A DNA stretch of 64,000 bases from the NCBI GenBank assembly GCA_031292035.1, contig JARLHX010000022.1, positions 61,508-125,507 of the forward strand. The letters are read 5' to 3'. The position numbers were made by a program, and so were the translations under genes. The notes below the pieces were generated by a model, which did no database searches, was not told where the DNA came from, and saw only the letters and a list, made by a program, of their open reading frames with translations. Below, piece by piece: positions 49,470 through 57,615 of this stretch (position 1 is the first letter of the stretch; every line of letters begins with the position of its first letter). The stretch comes from Negativicutes bacterium (GTDB lineage: Bacteria > Bacillota_C > Negativicutes > Sporomusales_B > JARLHX01).

Positions 49470-49751
49470 ATGCGCGGAGAGGCTTTAGGGATGGTCGAAA
49501 CCAAGGGACTGGTTGGCGCGATCGAGGCGGCCGACGCGATGGTCAAGGCGGCCAATGTGACACTGGTCGGCTATGAAAAGATCGGGTCAGGGTTGGTCAC
49601 GGTGATGGTCAGGGGAGACGTGGGAGCAGTCAAGGCCGCTACCGACAGCGGCGCGGCGGCTGCCGGAAAAGTTGGGGAACTGGTATCGATTCATGTCATT
49701 CCCCGGCCTCATATCGATATCGAAAAAATGCTGCCCAAACTGGAAGGGTAA
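49470..49751 (+). CDS. pduJ: Pdu shell protein PduJ/PduA-type
   Basis: The 93-residue BMC domain differs from the pduA copy at 42617 mostly at the N-terminus and a few positions ('[20 protein letters not shown]', '[19 protein letters not shown]'). It is a hexameric facet tile. ATG is preceded by AACAGGAGG. It directly follows the pduK gene by 2 bp, so expression is tightly linked. Confidence 0.9.
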   Translation: MRGEALGMVETKGLVGAIEAADAMVKAANVTLVGYEKIGSGLVTVMVRGDVGAVKAATDSGAAAAGKVGELVSIHVIPRPHIDIEKMLPKLEG

Positions 49752-49780
49752 TCTGCCGGTAAAGCGAGGAGACAAGGCAA

Positions 49781-50431
49781 ATGGACCCGAGAGTAATCGA
49801 AACCGTTGTCGCCTGTGTTGTGAAATGTCTGGCAGACGCCTCTCCGGCTGATGGCGCAAAGCAAGGCATCCCTGTCGGAGTATCGAACCGGCATATTCAC
49901 CTTGCGGAGGAGGCTATGGCCGTGCTGTTCGGCGCCAGTCACCAACTGACCCAATTAAAAGCATTGAGCCAGGTGGGCGAATTTGCCGCTGCCGAAACGG
50001 TGACCCTGGTCGGCCCCAAAGGAGTCATCCAGGGGGTGCGTATTCTGGGGCCTTTGCGGGACTTCAGTCAGGTGGAGATATCGCGGACCGACGGGTTTCT
50101 CCTCGGCATCAGGCCCCCTGTCCGCGACTCGGGTCAAATCGTCGGTTCGGCAGGAATTACGCTGGTCGGGCCGGCGGGTGGGCTGACTCTGGCGGAAGGG
50201 GTTATTATCGCCGCCAGGCATATCCACATGAGTGACGCCGATGCGGCGGAGCAAGGCCTCCGGGAGGGGGACCGGGTTGCCGTGGAAACATGCGGTCCGC
50301 GGGCGGTCTGTTTTCAAAATGTTTTGGTGCGGGTTGGTCCCAAATTTCGGCGGGAATTTCATATTGATACCGATGAGGCCAACGCCGCAGAGCTGAATAA
50401 CGGTGACCTGGTCCGCATCGTGCGGGACTAG
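49781..50431 (+). CDS. pduL: Phosphate propanoyltransferase PduL
   Basis: The 216-residue enzyme has an N-terminal helix with encapsulation-peptide character ('DPRVIETVVACVVKCLAD') and two PduL domains with the zinc-binding His motifs 'GVSNRHIHLAEE' and 'AARHIHMSDADA'. It converts propionyl-CoA (or 3-hydroxypropionyl-/acyl-CoA) and phosphate to acyl-phosphate, recycling CoA inside the microcompartment. No acyl-phosphate kinase (pduW) is seen in the window. GCGAGGAG precedes the ATG. Confidence 0.92.
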   Translation: MDPRVIETVVACVVKCLADASPADGAKQGIPVGVSNRHIHLAEEAMAVLFGASHQLTQLKALSQVGEFAAAETVTLVGPKGVIQGVRILGPLRDFSQVEISRTDGFLLGIRPPVRDSGQIVGSAGITLVGPAGGLTLAEGVIIAARHIHMSDADAAEQGLREGDRVAVETCGPRAVCFQNVLVRVGPKFRREFHIDTDEANAAELNNGDLVRIVRD

Positions 50432-50443
50432 GGAGGTGAAATC

Positions 50444-51247
50444 TTGCAACAGGAAAACCTGGTAGACCTGATTACCCGGGAAGTCCTGCGGCAGCTGAAC
50501 CGGGATGGGAGTGGCAACTTGCCTGGGGAGCCTGTCCCGAAGGTGCTCGCCCTCTTTACCGGGGGGACGATCGGCCTTGAACCGGGGCTGGCGGCTTTGG
50601 CGGAACTCCGCTCCCACCCGGCCGAGGTCGCGGCGGTGCTGTCGGCTGCGGCCGAGAAGGTCATCGGCGCGGGACGGATCCGGGAATGTCTGGGGGAGGA
50701 TATTCCCCTTGTGACCAGCCAGGACCCTTATCCCGGCAAACTGCTGCGGACAGCCGATGTCGTCGTTGTCCCGGTATTGACGCAAAATAGCGCAGCCAAG
50801 CTGGCGCACGCCTTTTCCGATACATTGGTGACCACCCTGGTACTGCAGGCCCTGATGCTGGGCAAACCAGTGGTTATGGCGGTCAACGCCGCCGATCCGC
50901 GCGACGGATGGCGGACCGGCGCCGGTATGGGTCACGCCCCGGCGGGACTGGCGCGAGCCCTGCAGGAGAACCTGCGAAAAATCGAAGGCTATGGGGTCCG
51001 GTTGGTGGACGTCAATTTACTGGCGAAAGAAAGCAGGAGATTTTTCGGCAGGGAGCTTACCCCGCAGCCGACAGCCGCAGCAGCTACGGCAAAAGTGCTG
51101 ATTGACGCTGCCGCTGTCAAGGCCGCCCAGATCGGCGGCAGCAGGCGGCTCAGTGTGCCGCCGAAGGCCATCGTTACGGCACTGGCGGCCGATACGGCCC
51201 GGGAACTGGGCATTGAGCTGGTGCGGGAGCAGGCAGGGCATTCGTAA
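50444..51247 (+). CDS. Flavoprotein-like BMC-associated protein in the PduM position
   Basis: The 267-residue protein occupies the place of pduM between pduL and pduN. The N-terminus 'ENLVDLITREVLRQLNRD' reads like an encapsulation peptide. The middle ('VLALFTGGTIGLEPGLAAL', 'TADVVVVPVLTQNSAAKLAH', 'LMLGKPVVMAVNAADPRDGW') resembles flavoprotein/HFCD-type folds. The C-terminal 'AIVTALAADTARELGIELV' resembles the end of PduM ('VTALAQDAA') and a motif shared by several BMC proteins. TTG start at 50444 follows GGGAGGTG. It may bind flavin; the role in the compartment is unknown. Confidence 0.6.
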   Translation: MQQENLVDLITREVLRQLNRDGSGNLPGEPVPKVLALFTGGTIGLEPGLAALAELRSHPAEVAAVLSAAAEKVIGAGRIRECLGEDIPLVTSQDPYPGKLLRTADVVVVPVLTQNSAAKLAHAFSDTLVTTLVLQALMLGKPVVMAVNAADPRDGWRTGAGMGHAPAGLARALQENLRKIEGYGVRLVDVNLLAKESRRFFGRELTPQPTAAAATAKVLIDAAAVKAAQIGGSRRLSVPPKAIVTALAADTARELGIELVREQAGHS

Positions 51248-51264
51248 GGTTGGGAGAGGATACC

Positions 51265-51552
51265 ATGTGGGTAGGGAAAATCATCGGTACACTGGTGGCG
51301 ACACCCAAGGATGACAGCCTGACCGGCAGCAAGCTGCTGATTGTCCAGCCGCTGGCGCTCAACGGACGGGAAGCCAGGAGTGCCATTGTCGCCATCGACG
51401 CCATCGGCGCCGGCACGGGTGAAACCGTACTGGTAGTCGAAGGAAGCTCGGCCCGGCATGTCCACGGTAAACCCAATTCGGCGGTGGATGCTGCCATTGT
51501 CGGCATTATTGACAACATTGAGCTGGATCAGCAGTTGATCGCTGAGGAGTAG
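51265..51552 (+). CDS. pduN: Pdu vertex protein PduN (EutN/CcmL family)
   Basis: The 95-residue protein is the pentamer-forming vertex protein, with 'GKIIGTLVATPKDDSLTGSK', 'VAIDAIGAGTGETVLVVEGS' and 'DAAIVGIIDNIE'. It caps the icosahedral corners of the shell. ATG at 51265 follows GGGAGAGG. An earlier start at 51250 would add five residues. pduO begins 7 bp downstream. Confidence 0.9.
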   Translation: MWVGKIIGTLVATPKDDSLTGSKLLIVQPLALNGREARSAIVAIDAIGAGTGETVLVVEGSSARHVHGKPNSAVDAAIVGIIDNIELDQQLIAEE

Positions 51553-51558
51553 ACAGCT

Positions 51559-52530
51559 ATGAAAGTGTACACCAAAACTGGGGATAAAGGGGAAACCAGT
51601 CTTTTGAGCAGGCAGCGGGTAGCCAAAGACCATATCCGGGTAGAAGGGTACGGCACAGTGGATGAAGCCAACGCCGTCATGGGGCTGGCCCGGGCGCTGC
51701 TGGCTTCCTCGCGGTGGGCCGAAATGCTGGCCGACATCCAGCGGCAATTGGTGCTGTTGAACGCCGATTTGGCCACAGACGGGTCGCCGCCAGGCGGGCA
51801 GTGGCGTTTGACAGAGGGCCACGTCGCCGCACTGGAAGCAAGGATTGACAGCCTGGAACAAGTACGCATCCCTCAGAAATATTTCGTTACGCCGGGAGAC
51901 TGCCCGGCCGGCGCCGCCCTTGACCTGGCCCGCACGGTGGTCCGTCGGGCCGAGCGCTGTGTCGTCCGGCTGAAGCAGAATAGCTCGGTTTCGGAAACGG
52001 TGCTGATTTACCTTAACCGTCTTTCTGACCTGCTGTTTGTTTTGGCCCGCTGCGTGGAACAGGAAGAATTGGTGAGCGAGGTTACCAGACAAGTGCTTTT
52101 AATAATGGGAGGGGATAGCATGGTTTCGCAGGCAGGTTTGCTGGAAAAAGCCAAACCGGCGATCGCCGCGGCAGAAGTCAAGGCACAGGAAATCGGCGTG
52201 CCGATGGTTGTCGCTGTTGTCGATCAGGGGGGCAATCTGGTGGCGCAGCACCGGATGGACGGGGCGCTGTTGGCCAGTATCTCCATTTCTCTTGATAAGG
52301 CCTACACCGCGGTGGCCTTGAAAATGCCGACCGAACAGGCGGCGGAATTGGCCCAGCCGGGTCAGCAGCTTTATGGGATAAATACTACTGTCGGCGGCCG
52401 GATGGTCGTGTTCGGCGGCGGTCTGCCGATTGTCGAGGACGGGGTTGTGATCGGCGGCTTCGGCGTAAGCGGCGGGTCGGTGGCAGAAGACGTTGTTGTC
52501 GCAAACGCCGGTTTGGCTGCCTGGCGGTAA
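51559..52530 (+). CDS. pduO: PduO: ATP:cob(I)alamin adenosyltransferase with C-terminal GlcG/HbpS domain
   Basis: The 323-residue protein has an N-terminal PduO-type adenosyltransferase (about 1-180) that starts 'YTKTGDKGETSLLS' with 'VEGYGTVDEANA'. A C-terminal GlcG/HbpS-like domain (about 190-323, 'GVPMVVAVVDQGGNLVAQHR', 'YGINTTVGGRMVVFGGGLPI') may bind haem or cobalamin. It makes adenosylcobalamin for the dehydratase, so the cofactor is made at the site of use. The 51559 ATG lies 7 bp after pduN. Confidence 0.93.
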   Translation: MKVYTKTGDKGETSLLSRQRVAKDHIRVEGYGTVDEANAVMGLARALLASSRWAEMLADIQRQLVLLNADLATDGSPPGGQWRLTEGHVAALEARIDSLEQVRIPQKYFVTPGDCPAGAALDLARTVVRRAERCVVRLKQNSSVSETVLIYLNRLSDLLFVLARCVEQEELVSEVTRQVLLIMGGDSMVSQAGLLEKAKPAIAAAEVKAQEIGVPMVVAVVDQGGNLVAQHRMDGALLASISISLDKAYTAVALKMPTEQAAELAQPGQQLYGINTTVGGRMVVFGGGLPIVEDGVVIGGFGVSGGSVAEDVVVANAGLAAWR

Positions 52531-52552
52531 CGATAGCCGGAGGAGGATTGCA

Positions 52553-53980
52553 ATGGATCATCACTTGATTTCAGAAATTACGGCGCAAGTTCTGGCTAAA
52601 CTGCAGGAAAAGGATATGGGCAGGGAAGGCCTGGGGATATTTACGTCGATGGACGACGCCGTCGCAGCAGCTCGCCAGGCCTACCGGGAACTGAAAACAC
52701 TGTCGCTGGAAAAACGCGAGGAACTCATCCAGGCCATCCGGGAGACGGCCTGCGTCAACGCGGCCCTGCTGGCAGAGCTGGCGGTGCAGGAGACCGGCAT
52801 GGGACGGGTGGCGGACAAGGTCATCAAAAACAGGCTGGTAGCGCAGAAAACCCCGGGAACAGAGGACCTGCGGGTCGAGGCCTGGTCGGGGGACCGGGGG
52901 CTGACCATTGTGGAGCGCGGTCCTTATGGGGTGATCGGTGCCATAACACCCACCACCAATCCGTCAGAGACCCTTATCAACAACGGCATCGGGATGATCG
53001 CCGCCGGTAATGCGGTGGTGTTCAGCCCCCATCCGACAGCTAGCCAGACGTCGCGCAAAACACTTGAACTTTTAAACACGGCGATTGTGAAGGCCGGAGG
53101 ACCGGAGAATCTCCTGACAGCGGTGGCTGAACCGTCGATCGAAGCTGCCGGGCGGATGATGCAGCATCCTGCGGTGAATATGCTGGTGGCCACCGGTGGA
53201 CCGGCGGTGGTTCGGGCTGTGCTTTCATCCGGCAAAAAGGCCATCGGGGCCGGGGCCGGCAATCCGCCTGCGGTGGTGGATCAAACGGCAGATATTGCCA
53301 AAGCCGCCCGGGATATTGTCGCCGGATGCTCTTTCGACAACAATCTGCCCTGTATCGCCGAAAAGGAAGTCATCGCCGTCGGCTCCATCGCCGACGAACT
53401 GATGGCCTATATGCGAAAGGCCGGGGCTTATCAGCTCAACCAGCGCCAGACCGACGATCTGGTAAAAGTTATCCTAACGGAGAAAAAGGAAGAGATGGCT
53501 GCCGGTTGCACTGACAGGCCGAGGATGACTTATGCTGTCAACAAAAATTTCATCGGCCGCGACGCCGGGTATATTCTTCGCCACATCGGCATCGACGCTG
53601 CCGATGACGTGAGATTGATCCTGTGTGAGACTGGGGCCGAGCACCCATTTGTGCTGGAAGAACTGATGATGCCGGTCCTGCCGCTGGTCCAGGTCAAAGA
53701 TGTGGACGCAGCCATCGAATTGGCGGTGAAGGTCGAACATGGCAACCGCCACACCGCCATCATGCATTCCAAAAATGTCGACAATATGACCCGGTTGGCC
53801 CGCGCCATCGAAACAACTATTTTTGTCAAGAACGGTCCTTCCTATGCTGGCATCGGTGTTGGCGGCGAAGGGTTCACCACCTTTACCATTGCCGGCCCCA
53901 CCGGCGAGGGGCTGACTTCGGCCAGGAGCTTTACCAGACAGCGCCGCTGTGTGCTTGTTGACGGCTTTTCCATTGTGTAG
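52553..53980 (+). CDS. pduP: CoA-acylating propionaldehyde dehydrogenase PduP
   Basis: This 475-residue aldehyde dehydrogenase has an N-terminal encapsulation-type helix ('HHLISEITAQVLAKLQE'), NAD-binding 'ATGGPAVVRAVLSSGKKA' and the catalytic Cys in 'GCSFDNNLPC'. The block 'ITPTTNPSETLINNGIGMIA' fits the EutE/PduP subfamily. It oxidises propionaldehyde (or 3-hydroxypropionaldehyde) to acyl-CoA. ATG at 52553 follows CGGAGGAGG. Confidence 0.93.
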   Translation: MDHHLISEITAQVLAKLQEKDMGREGLGIFTSMDDAVAAARQAYRELKTLSLEKREELIQAIRETACVNAALLAELAVQETGMGRVADKVIKNRLVAQKTPGTEDLRVEAWSGDRGLTIVERGPYGVIGAITPTTNPSETLINNGIGMIAAGNAVVFSPHPTASQTSRKTLELLNTAIVKAGGPENLLTAVAEPSIEAAGRMMQHPAVNMLVATGGPAVVRAVLSSGKKAIGAGAGNPPAVVDQTADIAKAARDIVAGCSFDNNLPCIAEKEVIAVGSIADELMAYMRKAGAYQLNQRQTDDLVKVILTEKKEEMAAGCTDRPRMTYAVNKNFIGRDAGYILRHIGIDAADDVRLILCETGAEHPFVLEELMMPVLPLVQVKDVDAAIELAVKVEHGNRHTAIMHSKNVDNMTRLARAIETTIFVKNGPSYAGIGVGGEGFTTFTIAGPTGEGLTSARSFTRQRRCVLVDGFSIV

Positions 53981-54029
53981 CAAGAAGTGCCGGGATGGCG
54001 CAGTCCGGCCAGTAGGCGAGGAGAAGGTG

Positions 54030-55388
54030 ATGAGCATGCAACAGGAGATAGCACAGGCGGTGCGGCAGGCCGGGGTGGTGGGCGCCGGAGGGGCAGGGTT
54101 CCCAACCCATGTAAAAGTGAACGCCAAGGTGGATGTGGTGATCGCCAACGGAGCTGAATGCGAGCCCCTGCTCCGGGCCCACCAGCACGTCATGGCCAGT
54201 GAGAGCGGCAATGTCGTCGCCGGACTGGCGGCGGTGATGCTGGCCACTGGCGCCCGGCGGGGCTATATCGGCCTGAAGAAAAAATATGCCGAGGCGGTGA
54301 CCGGCCTGACTGCCGCCCTCGAAACACTGGGCGACCGGCGGCTGGAACTATTCTATTTGCCTGATTTTTATCCGGCAGGGGACGAACAGGTGCTGGTGCA
54401 TGAGGTGACAGGGCGGATTGTTCCTGAAGGCGGCATCCCCCTAAACGTCGGGGTGGTGGTGGCCAACGTCGAAACGCTGGTCAATGTAGCCAGAGCGCTG
54501 GAGGGAAAAGCGGTGACCAGCAAGTACCTGACGGTGACGGGGGCGGTGGCTCGTCCGCTGACGCTGGAGGTTCCACTGGGGACTCCGGTGGGGGACGCGA
54601 TTCAGTTGGCCGGCGGCGCCACGGTGGGCGATTTCGCGGTCATCGACGGCGGTCCGATGATGGGAAAGGTCGTCGCTCGCGATGCGGTTGTTACGAAAAC
54701 CACCGCTGGCCTGATTATCCTGCCCCGGGAACACCCGATCATCGTTCAAAACAATATACCCTGGTCGGTCATTGCCAACAGGGCGCGAGCAGTCTGCTGC
54801 AACTGCCGGGGCTGTACCGACACTTGTCCCCGCTTCCTGCTGGGGCACGGGCTGGAACCACACCGGATCATGCAGGTTGTTGGCAGCGGACTGCAGGACA
54901 ATGCCGCGGTGGCACGGGCGTTATTATGCTCTGAGTGCGGGGCCTGCGAGATTTTCGGCTGCAGTATGGGGTTGTCGCCGCGGCGGGTCAATGCCGAGTT
55001 AAAGCGGCAATTGGCCAAGTCGGGGGTCAAGAATCCCCTGCGCACAGATGTATTGCAGATCAGACCAGGCCGGGAATACCGCAGGATACCAACCAAACGG
55101 CTGGTGGCGCGGCTGGGGCTGGAAAAGTATGATTTGCCTGCACCCCTTGTCAGACCGGAGTTTGCTCCCCGTGAGGTCCGTTTACCTCTCTCCCAGCATA
55201 TCGGCTCGCCGTCGAGCCCAATCGTCAAGACGGGGGATAAAGTGAAAGCCGGCGACCTGGTGGCGGTCATTCCCCAAGGGGCGGCAGTGGGAAGCAACCT
55301 GCATGCCAGTATTGCCGGGGAAGTGTTTGCCGTGGAGGGCTATGTCGGCATCAGGGCAAGAAACCATGCAGGGGGTGACGGACGATGA
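54030..55388 (+). CDS. pduS: PduS, RnfC-like cobalamin reductase/electron-transfer protein
   Basis: The 452-residue protein has an RnfC-like NADH/flavin domain ('GVVGAGGAGFPTHVKVNAK', 'NGAECEPLLRAHQHVM') and two [4Fe-4S]-type Cys blocks: 'CCNCRGCTDTCPRFLL' and 'CSECGACEIFGCSMG'. A C-terminal SLBB/biotinyl-like segment follows. PduS reduces cob(III)/cob(II)alamin for PduO and may link the compartment to NADH. ATG at 54030 follows CGAGGAGAAGG; the next ATG at 54036 is a possible alternative. The stop overlaps pduT by 4 bp. Confidence 0.92.
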   Translation: MSMQQEIAQAVRQAGVVGAGGAGFPTHVKVNAKVDVVIANGAECEPLLRAHQHVMASESGNVVAGLAAVMLATGARRGYIGLKKKYAEAVTGLTAALETLGDRRLELFYLPDFYPAGDEQVLVHEVTGRIVPEGGIPLNVGVVVANVETLVNVARALEGKAVTSKYLTVTGAVARPLTLEVPLGTPVGDAIQLAGGATVGDFAVIDGGPMMGKVVARDAVVTKTTAGLIILPREHPIIVQNNIPWSVIANRARAVCCNCRGCTDTCPRFLLGHGLEPHRIMQVVGSGLQDNAAVARALLCSECGACEIFGCSMGLSPRRVNAELKRQLAKSGVKNPLRTDVLQIRPGREYRRIPTKRLVARLGLEKYDLPAPLVRPEFAPREVRLPLSQHIGSPSSPIVKTGDKVKAGDLVAVIPQGAAVGSNLHASIAGEVFAVEGYVGIRARNHAGGDGR

Positions 55389-55933
55389 AAGCAGCCATCG
55401 GGTTACTGGAGATTCAAAATGTGACTAGGGGGATTCAGGTTGCCGATACCATGCTGAAGGCAGCCAATGTCGAACTGGTGCTGGCGCAGCCCTTCTGCCC
55501 CGGCAAATACATCGTCATGGTGTCAGGTGACGTCGGAGCAGTCCAAAGCGCCGTCAGGGCGGGAAAGAGTCTATCCGCAGGCTGTGTGGTGGATGAATTT
55601 GTTCTTCCCAATATTCATACCAGCGTTTTTCCGGCTTTGTCCGGGTGCAACGAGATCAAAGAGCTGAAGGCCCTCGGGGTGATTGAGAGTTATTCTGTTG
55701 CGTCGGCCATCACCGCTGCTGACGCTGCGGTGAAAGCGGCCCAGGTGGAATTGATCGAGATCCGCCTGGCCCGTGGCATGGGAGGCAAAGCGGTGGTGCT
55801 TTTGACCGGTGATGTGGGAGCGGTGACGGCGGCCATCCGCACTGGGAGCGACGTGATCCGTGAAGGGGGCTTTCTGATCGACCAGCTGGTTATTGCCGCC
55901 CCGCATAAGACCCTTCGGCAGGCAATTATTTAG
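55385..55933 (+). CDS. pduT: PduT, tandem BMC shell protein with Fe-S site
   Basis: The 182-residue protein has two BMC domains ('GLLEIQNVTRGIQVADTM' and '[19 protein letters not shown]'). Cys88 in 'HTSVFPALSGC' corresponds by position to the pore Cys that holds a [4Fe-4S] cluster in PduT homologs, forming an electron-transfer path through the shell. It overlaps the pduS stop (ATGA), consistent with a functional pair. It is the last classical Pdu gene before the facilitator. Confidence 0.9.
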   Translation: MKAAIGLLEIQNVTRGIQVADTMLKAANVELVLAQPFCPGKYIVMVSGDVGAVQSAVRAGKSLSAGCVVDEFVLPNIHTSVFPALSGCNEIKELKALGVIESYSVASAITAADAAVKAAQVELIEIRLARGMGGKAVVLLTGDVGAVTAAIRTGSDVIREGGFLIDQLVIAAPHKTLRQAII

Positions 55934-55974
55934 GTCATGATTTTTTGGATGTCATCATAAAAGGAGGAATAGGT

Positions 55975-56700
55975 ATGACAAATCTTTTTGGGGAATTTTT
56001 CGGGACGATGGTATTGATGACCTTGGGTTGTGGGGTAGTGGCCAACTGCCTGCTGAAAAAGTCCAAAGCCGAAGGTGCCGGATGGATGGTAATAACCACA
56101 GGCTGGGGATTTGCCGTCATCATGGGTGTGTTTTGCGCTGTCGCGGCTGGTGCTCCCCAGGCCGACCTCAACCCGGCGGTGACTCTGGCTAAAACCATGA
56201 TTGGCGTTTATAGTGTCCCGCAAGCTGTCGCCACCATGCTGGCGGAACTGCTAGGGGGTATCGCCGGGGCCACCGTTGCTTGGCTGGCCTTCTTGCCTCA
56301 CTGGGAATTGACCGAAGACAAAGGGGCTAAACTGGGCATTTTCTGTACCGCTCCGGCCATCCGCAATGTGGCCAGCAATCTGCTGTGCGAAATCATAGCT
56401 ACCATGGCGCTGATCATCCCGATATTTGCCATGTTTTCGAAATCGGTCGGCGGTATTGCGCCCGGATTTGGCCCATACCTTGTCGGTATCCTGGTTTGGG
56501 CAATCGGTTTGAGCCTGGGCGGACCGACAGGGTATGCGATTAATCCTGCCCGGGATTTAGGGCCGCGTATTGCCCATGCCATTTTGCCGATCGCCGGAAA
56601 AGGTGATTCTGACTGGGGCTATGCCTGGATTCCGGTAGTCGGTCCGTTGGCCGGCGGAGTGCTGAGCTATCTGGTGGCGGCGGGGGTCGGCCTGGTCTGA
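55975..56700 (+). CDS. Aquaglyceroporin, glycerol/propanediol facilitator (PduF-like)
   Basis: The 241-residue membrane protein has six transmembrane segments and the two half-helix motifs 'NPAVTLAKTM' and 'NPARDLGPR' of the MIP family; the second N-P-A-R-D is diagnostic of glycerol facilitators (GlpF/PduF). It lets glycerol or propanediol enter without energy. ATG follows AAAAGGAGG at 7 nt. It is in the Pdu operon downstream of pduT, unlike Salmonella where pduF is divergent. Confidence 0.92.
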   Translation: MTNLFGEFFGTMVLMTLGCGVVANCLLKKSKAEGAGWMVITTGWGFAVIMGVFCAVAAGAPQADLNPAVTLAKTMIGVYSVPQAVATMLAELLGGIAGATVAWLAFLPHWELTEDKGAKLGIFCTAPAIRNVASNLLCEIIATMALIIPIFAMFSKSVGGIAPGFGPYLVGILVWAIGLSLGGPTGYAINPARDLGPRIAHAILPIAGKGDSDWGYAWIPVVGPLAGGVLSYLVAAGVGLV

Positions 56701-56737
56701 GAACGAAAGAGAAAAATAAAGGGCATCCTTTGCTTTT

Positions 56738-56762
56738 GTCCCGGCTTTTGGTCGGGACTTTC
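56738..56762 (+). terminator. Weak Rho-independent terminator after the facilitator gene
   Basis: GTCCCG pairs with CGGGAC around a 9-nt loop, followed by TTT. It could give partial termination before cobS and the glycerol dehydrogenase gene. Confidence 0.45.
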
Positions 56763-56841
56763 GTTCAGCCCGGCGCTGGTGCGGCTGTGCCTGCTATAGG
56801 CCATGAAAACCGGAGCAAGAATCGAACCGGTGGTGATTTTC

Positions 56842-57588
56842 GTGAAGGGCTTTGTTGTTGCGATGCAGTTTCTGACCCGGTTTCATTTCAGTCAGATCGA
56901 GGTTACGGCGGAAGATCTTGGCCGCAGTGTCAGCTATTTCCCACTGGTGGGGGCTGTCCTTGGACTCTTTTTGGCCGGGTTCAGTCAAGTGGCGCTGGGC
57001 TTGATTCCGAGCTCCATTTTGGCGATTGCCGTGATTTCGCTGGAACTGGTTGTGACCGGCGGCCTCCACTGCGACGGACTGATGGATACCATGGACGGGA
57101 TTTTTTCGGGGCGGTCGAGGGAGCGGATGCTGGCGATTATGAAGGATAGTCGGGTTGGAGCCTTTGGGGTGATGGGGTTTGGCATATTTTTATTGGGGAA
57201 ATGGTCGCTGCTGCTGGAATTGCTGCCGACCGGGGCATGGACGGTGCTGCTTGTCATGCCGGTGCTGGGACGGTTTGCCGCCGCCATCGCCATCTGCGCT
57301 TTTCCCTATGTGCGGCCGGAGGGGCTTGGCAAGGCCTTCAGCGAATTTACCGGAAGGGGCACACTTTGTGTCGCCCTGGCTTGGACGCTGCTGTTCACCG
57401 TGCCATTTGGCGGGGCGATCCTAATCTGTCTTGCTGTCGCTACCGTCTTCTCGGTCTTGGTGGCGCGCCATATCCAGAATCTATTGGGAGGGTTGACCGG
57501 CGACGTCTATGGAGCCATCATCGAGTCGAGCGAAATTGTCGTGCTGCTGACCTTTCTGGTAGTGCGCAACTTTAGCTGGATTATTTAA
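56842..57588 (+). CDS. cobS: Adenosylcobinamide-GDP ribazoletransferase (cobalamin synthase) CobS
   Basis: The 248-residue membrane protein has 'KGFVVAMQFLTRFHF' at the start and the signature 'CDGLMDTMDGIFSGRSRERM' with 'LAIMKDSRVGAFG', which bind the divalent metal and the cobinamide. It joins the lower ligand ribotide to adenosylcobinamide-GDP at the membrane. GTG at 56842 is chosen because other CobS proteins start at this point and GGTGG lies upstream; an ATG at 56803 is the alternative. It sits between the facilitator and glycerol dehydrogenase genes, an odd insertion of a cofactor gene within the fermentation block. Confidence 0.9.
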   Translation: MKGFVVAMQFLTRFHFSQIEVTAEDLGRSVSYFPLVGAVLGLFLAGFSQVALGLIPSSILAIAVISLELVVTGGLHCDGLMDTMDGIFSGRSRERMLAIMKDSRVGAFGVMGFGIFLLGKWSLLLELLPTGAWTVLLVMPVLGRFAAAIAICAFPYVRPEGLGKAFSEFTGRGTLCVALAWTLLFTVPFGGAILICLAVATVFSVLVARHIQNLLGGLTGDVYGAIIESSEIVVLLTFLVVRNFSWII

Positions 57589-57615
57589 CAATTGTGTTTA
57601 AAGGAGGACGAAACT

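Noticed and set aside
49955..52092. Two minus-strand open frames (326 and 367 codons) opposite pduL to pduO
   Set aside because: They cross several real gene borders on the plus strand and show no domain, so they are antisense artefacts.
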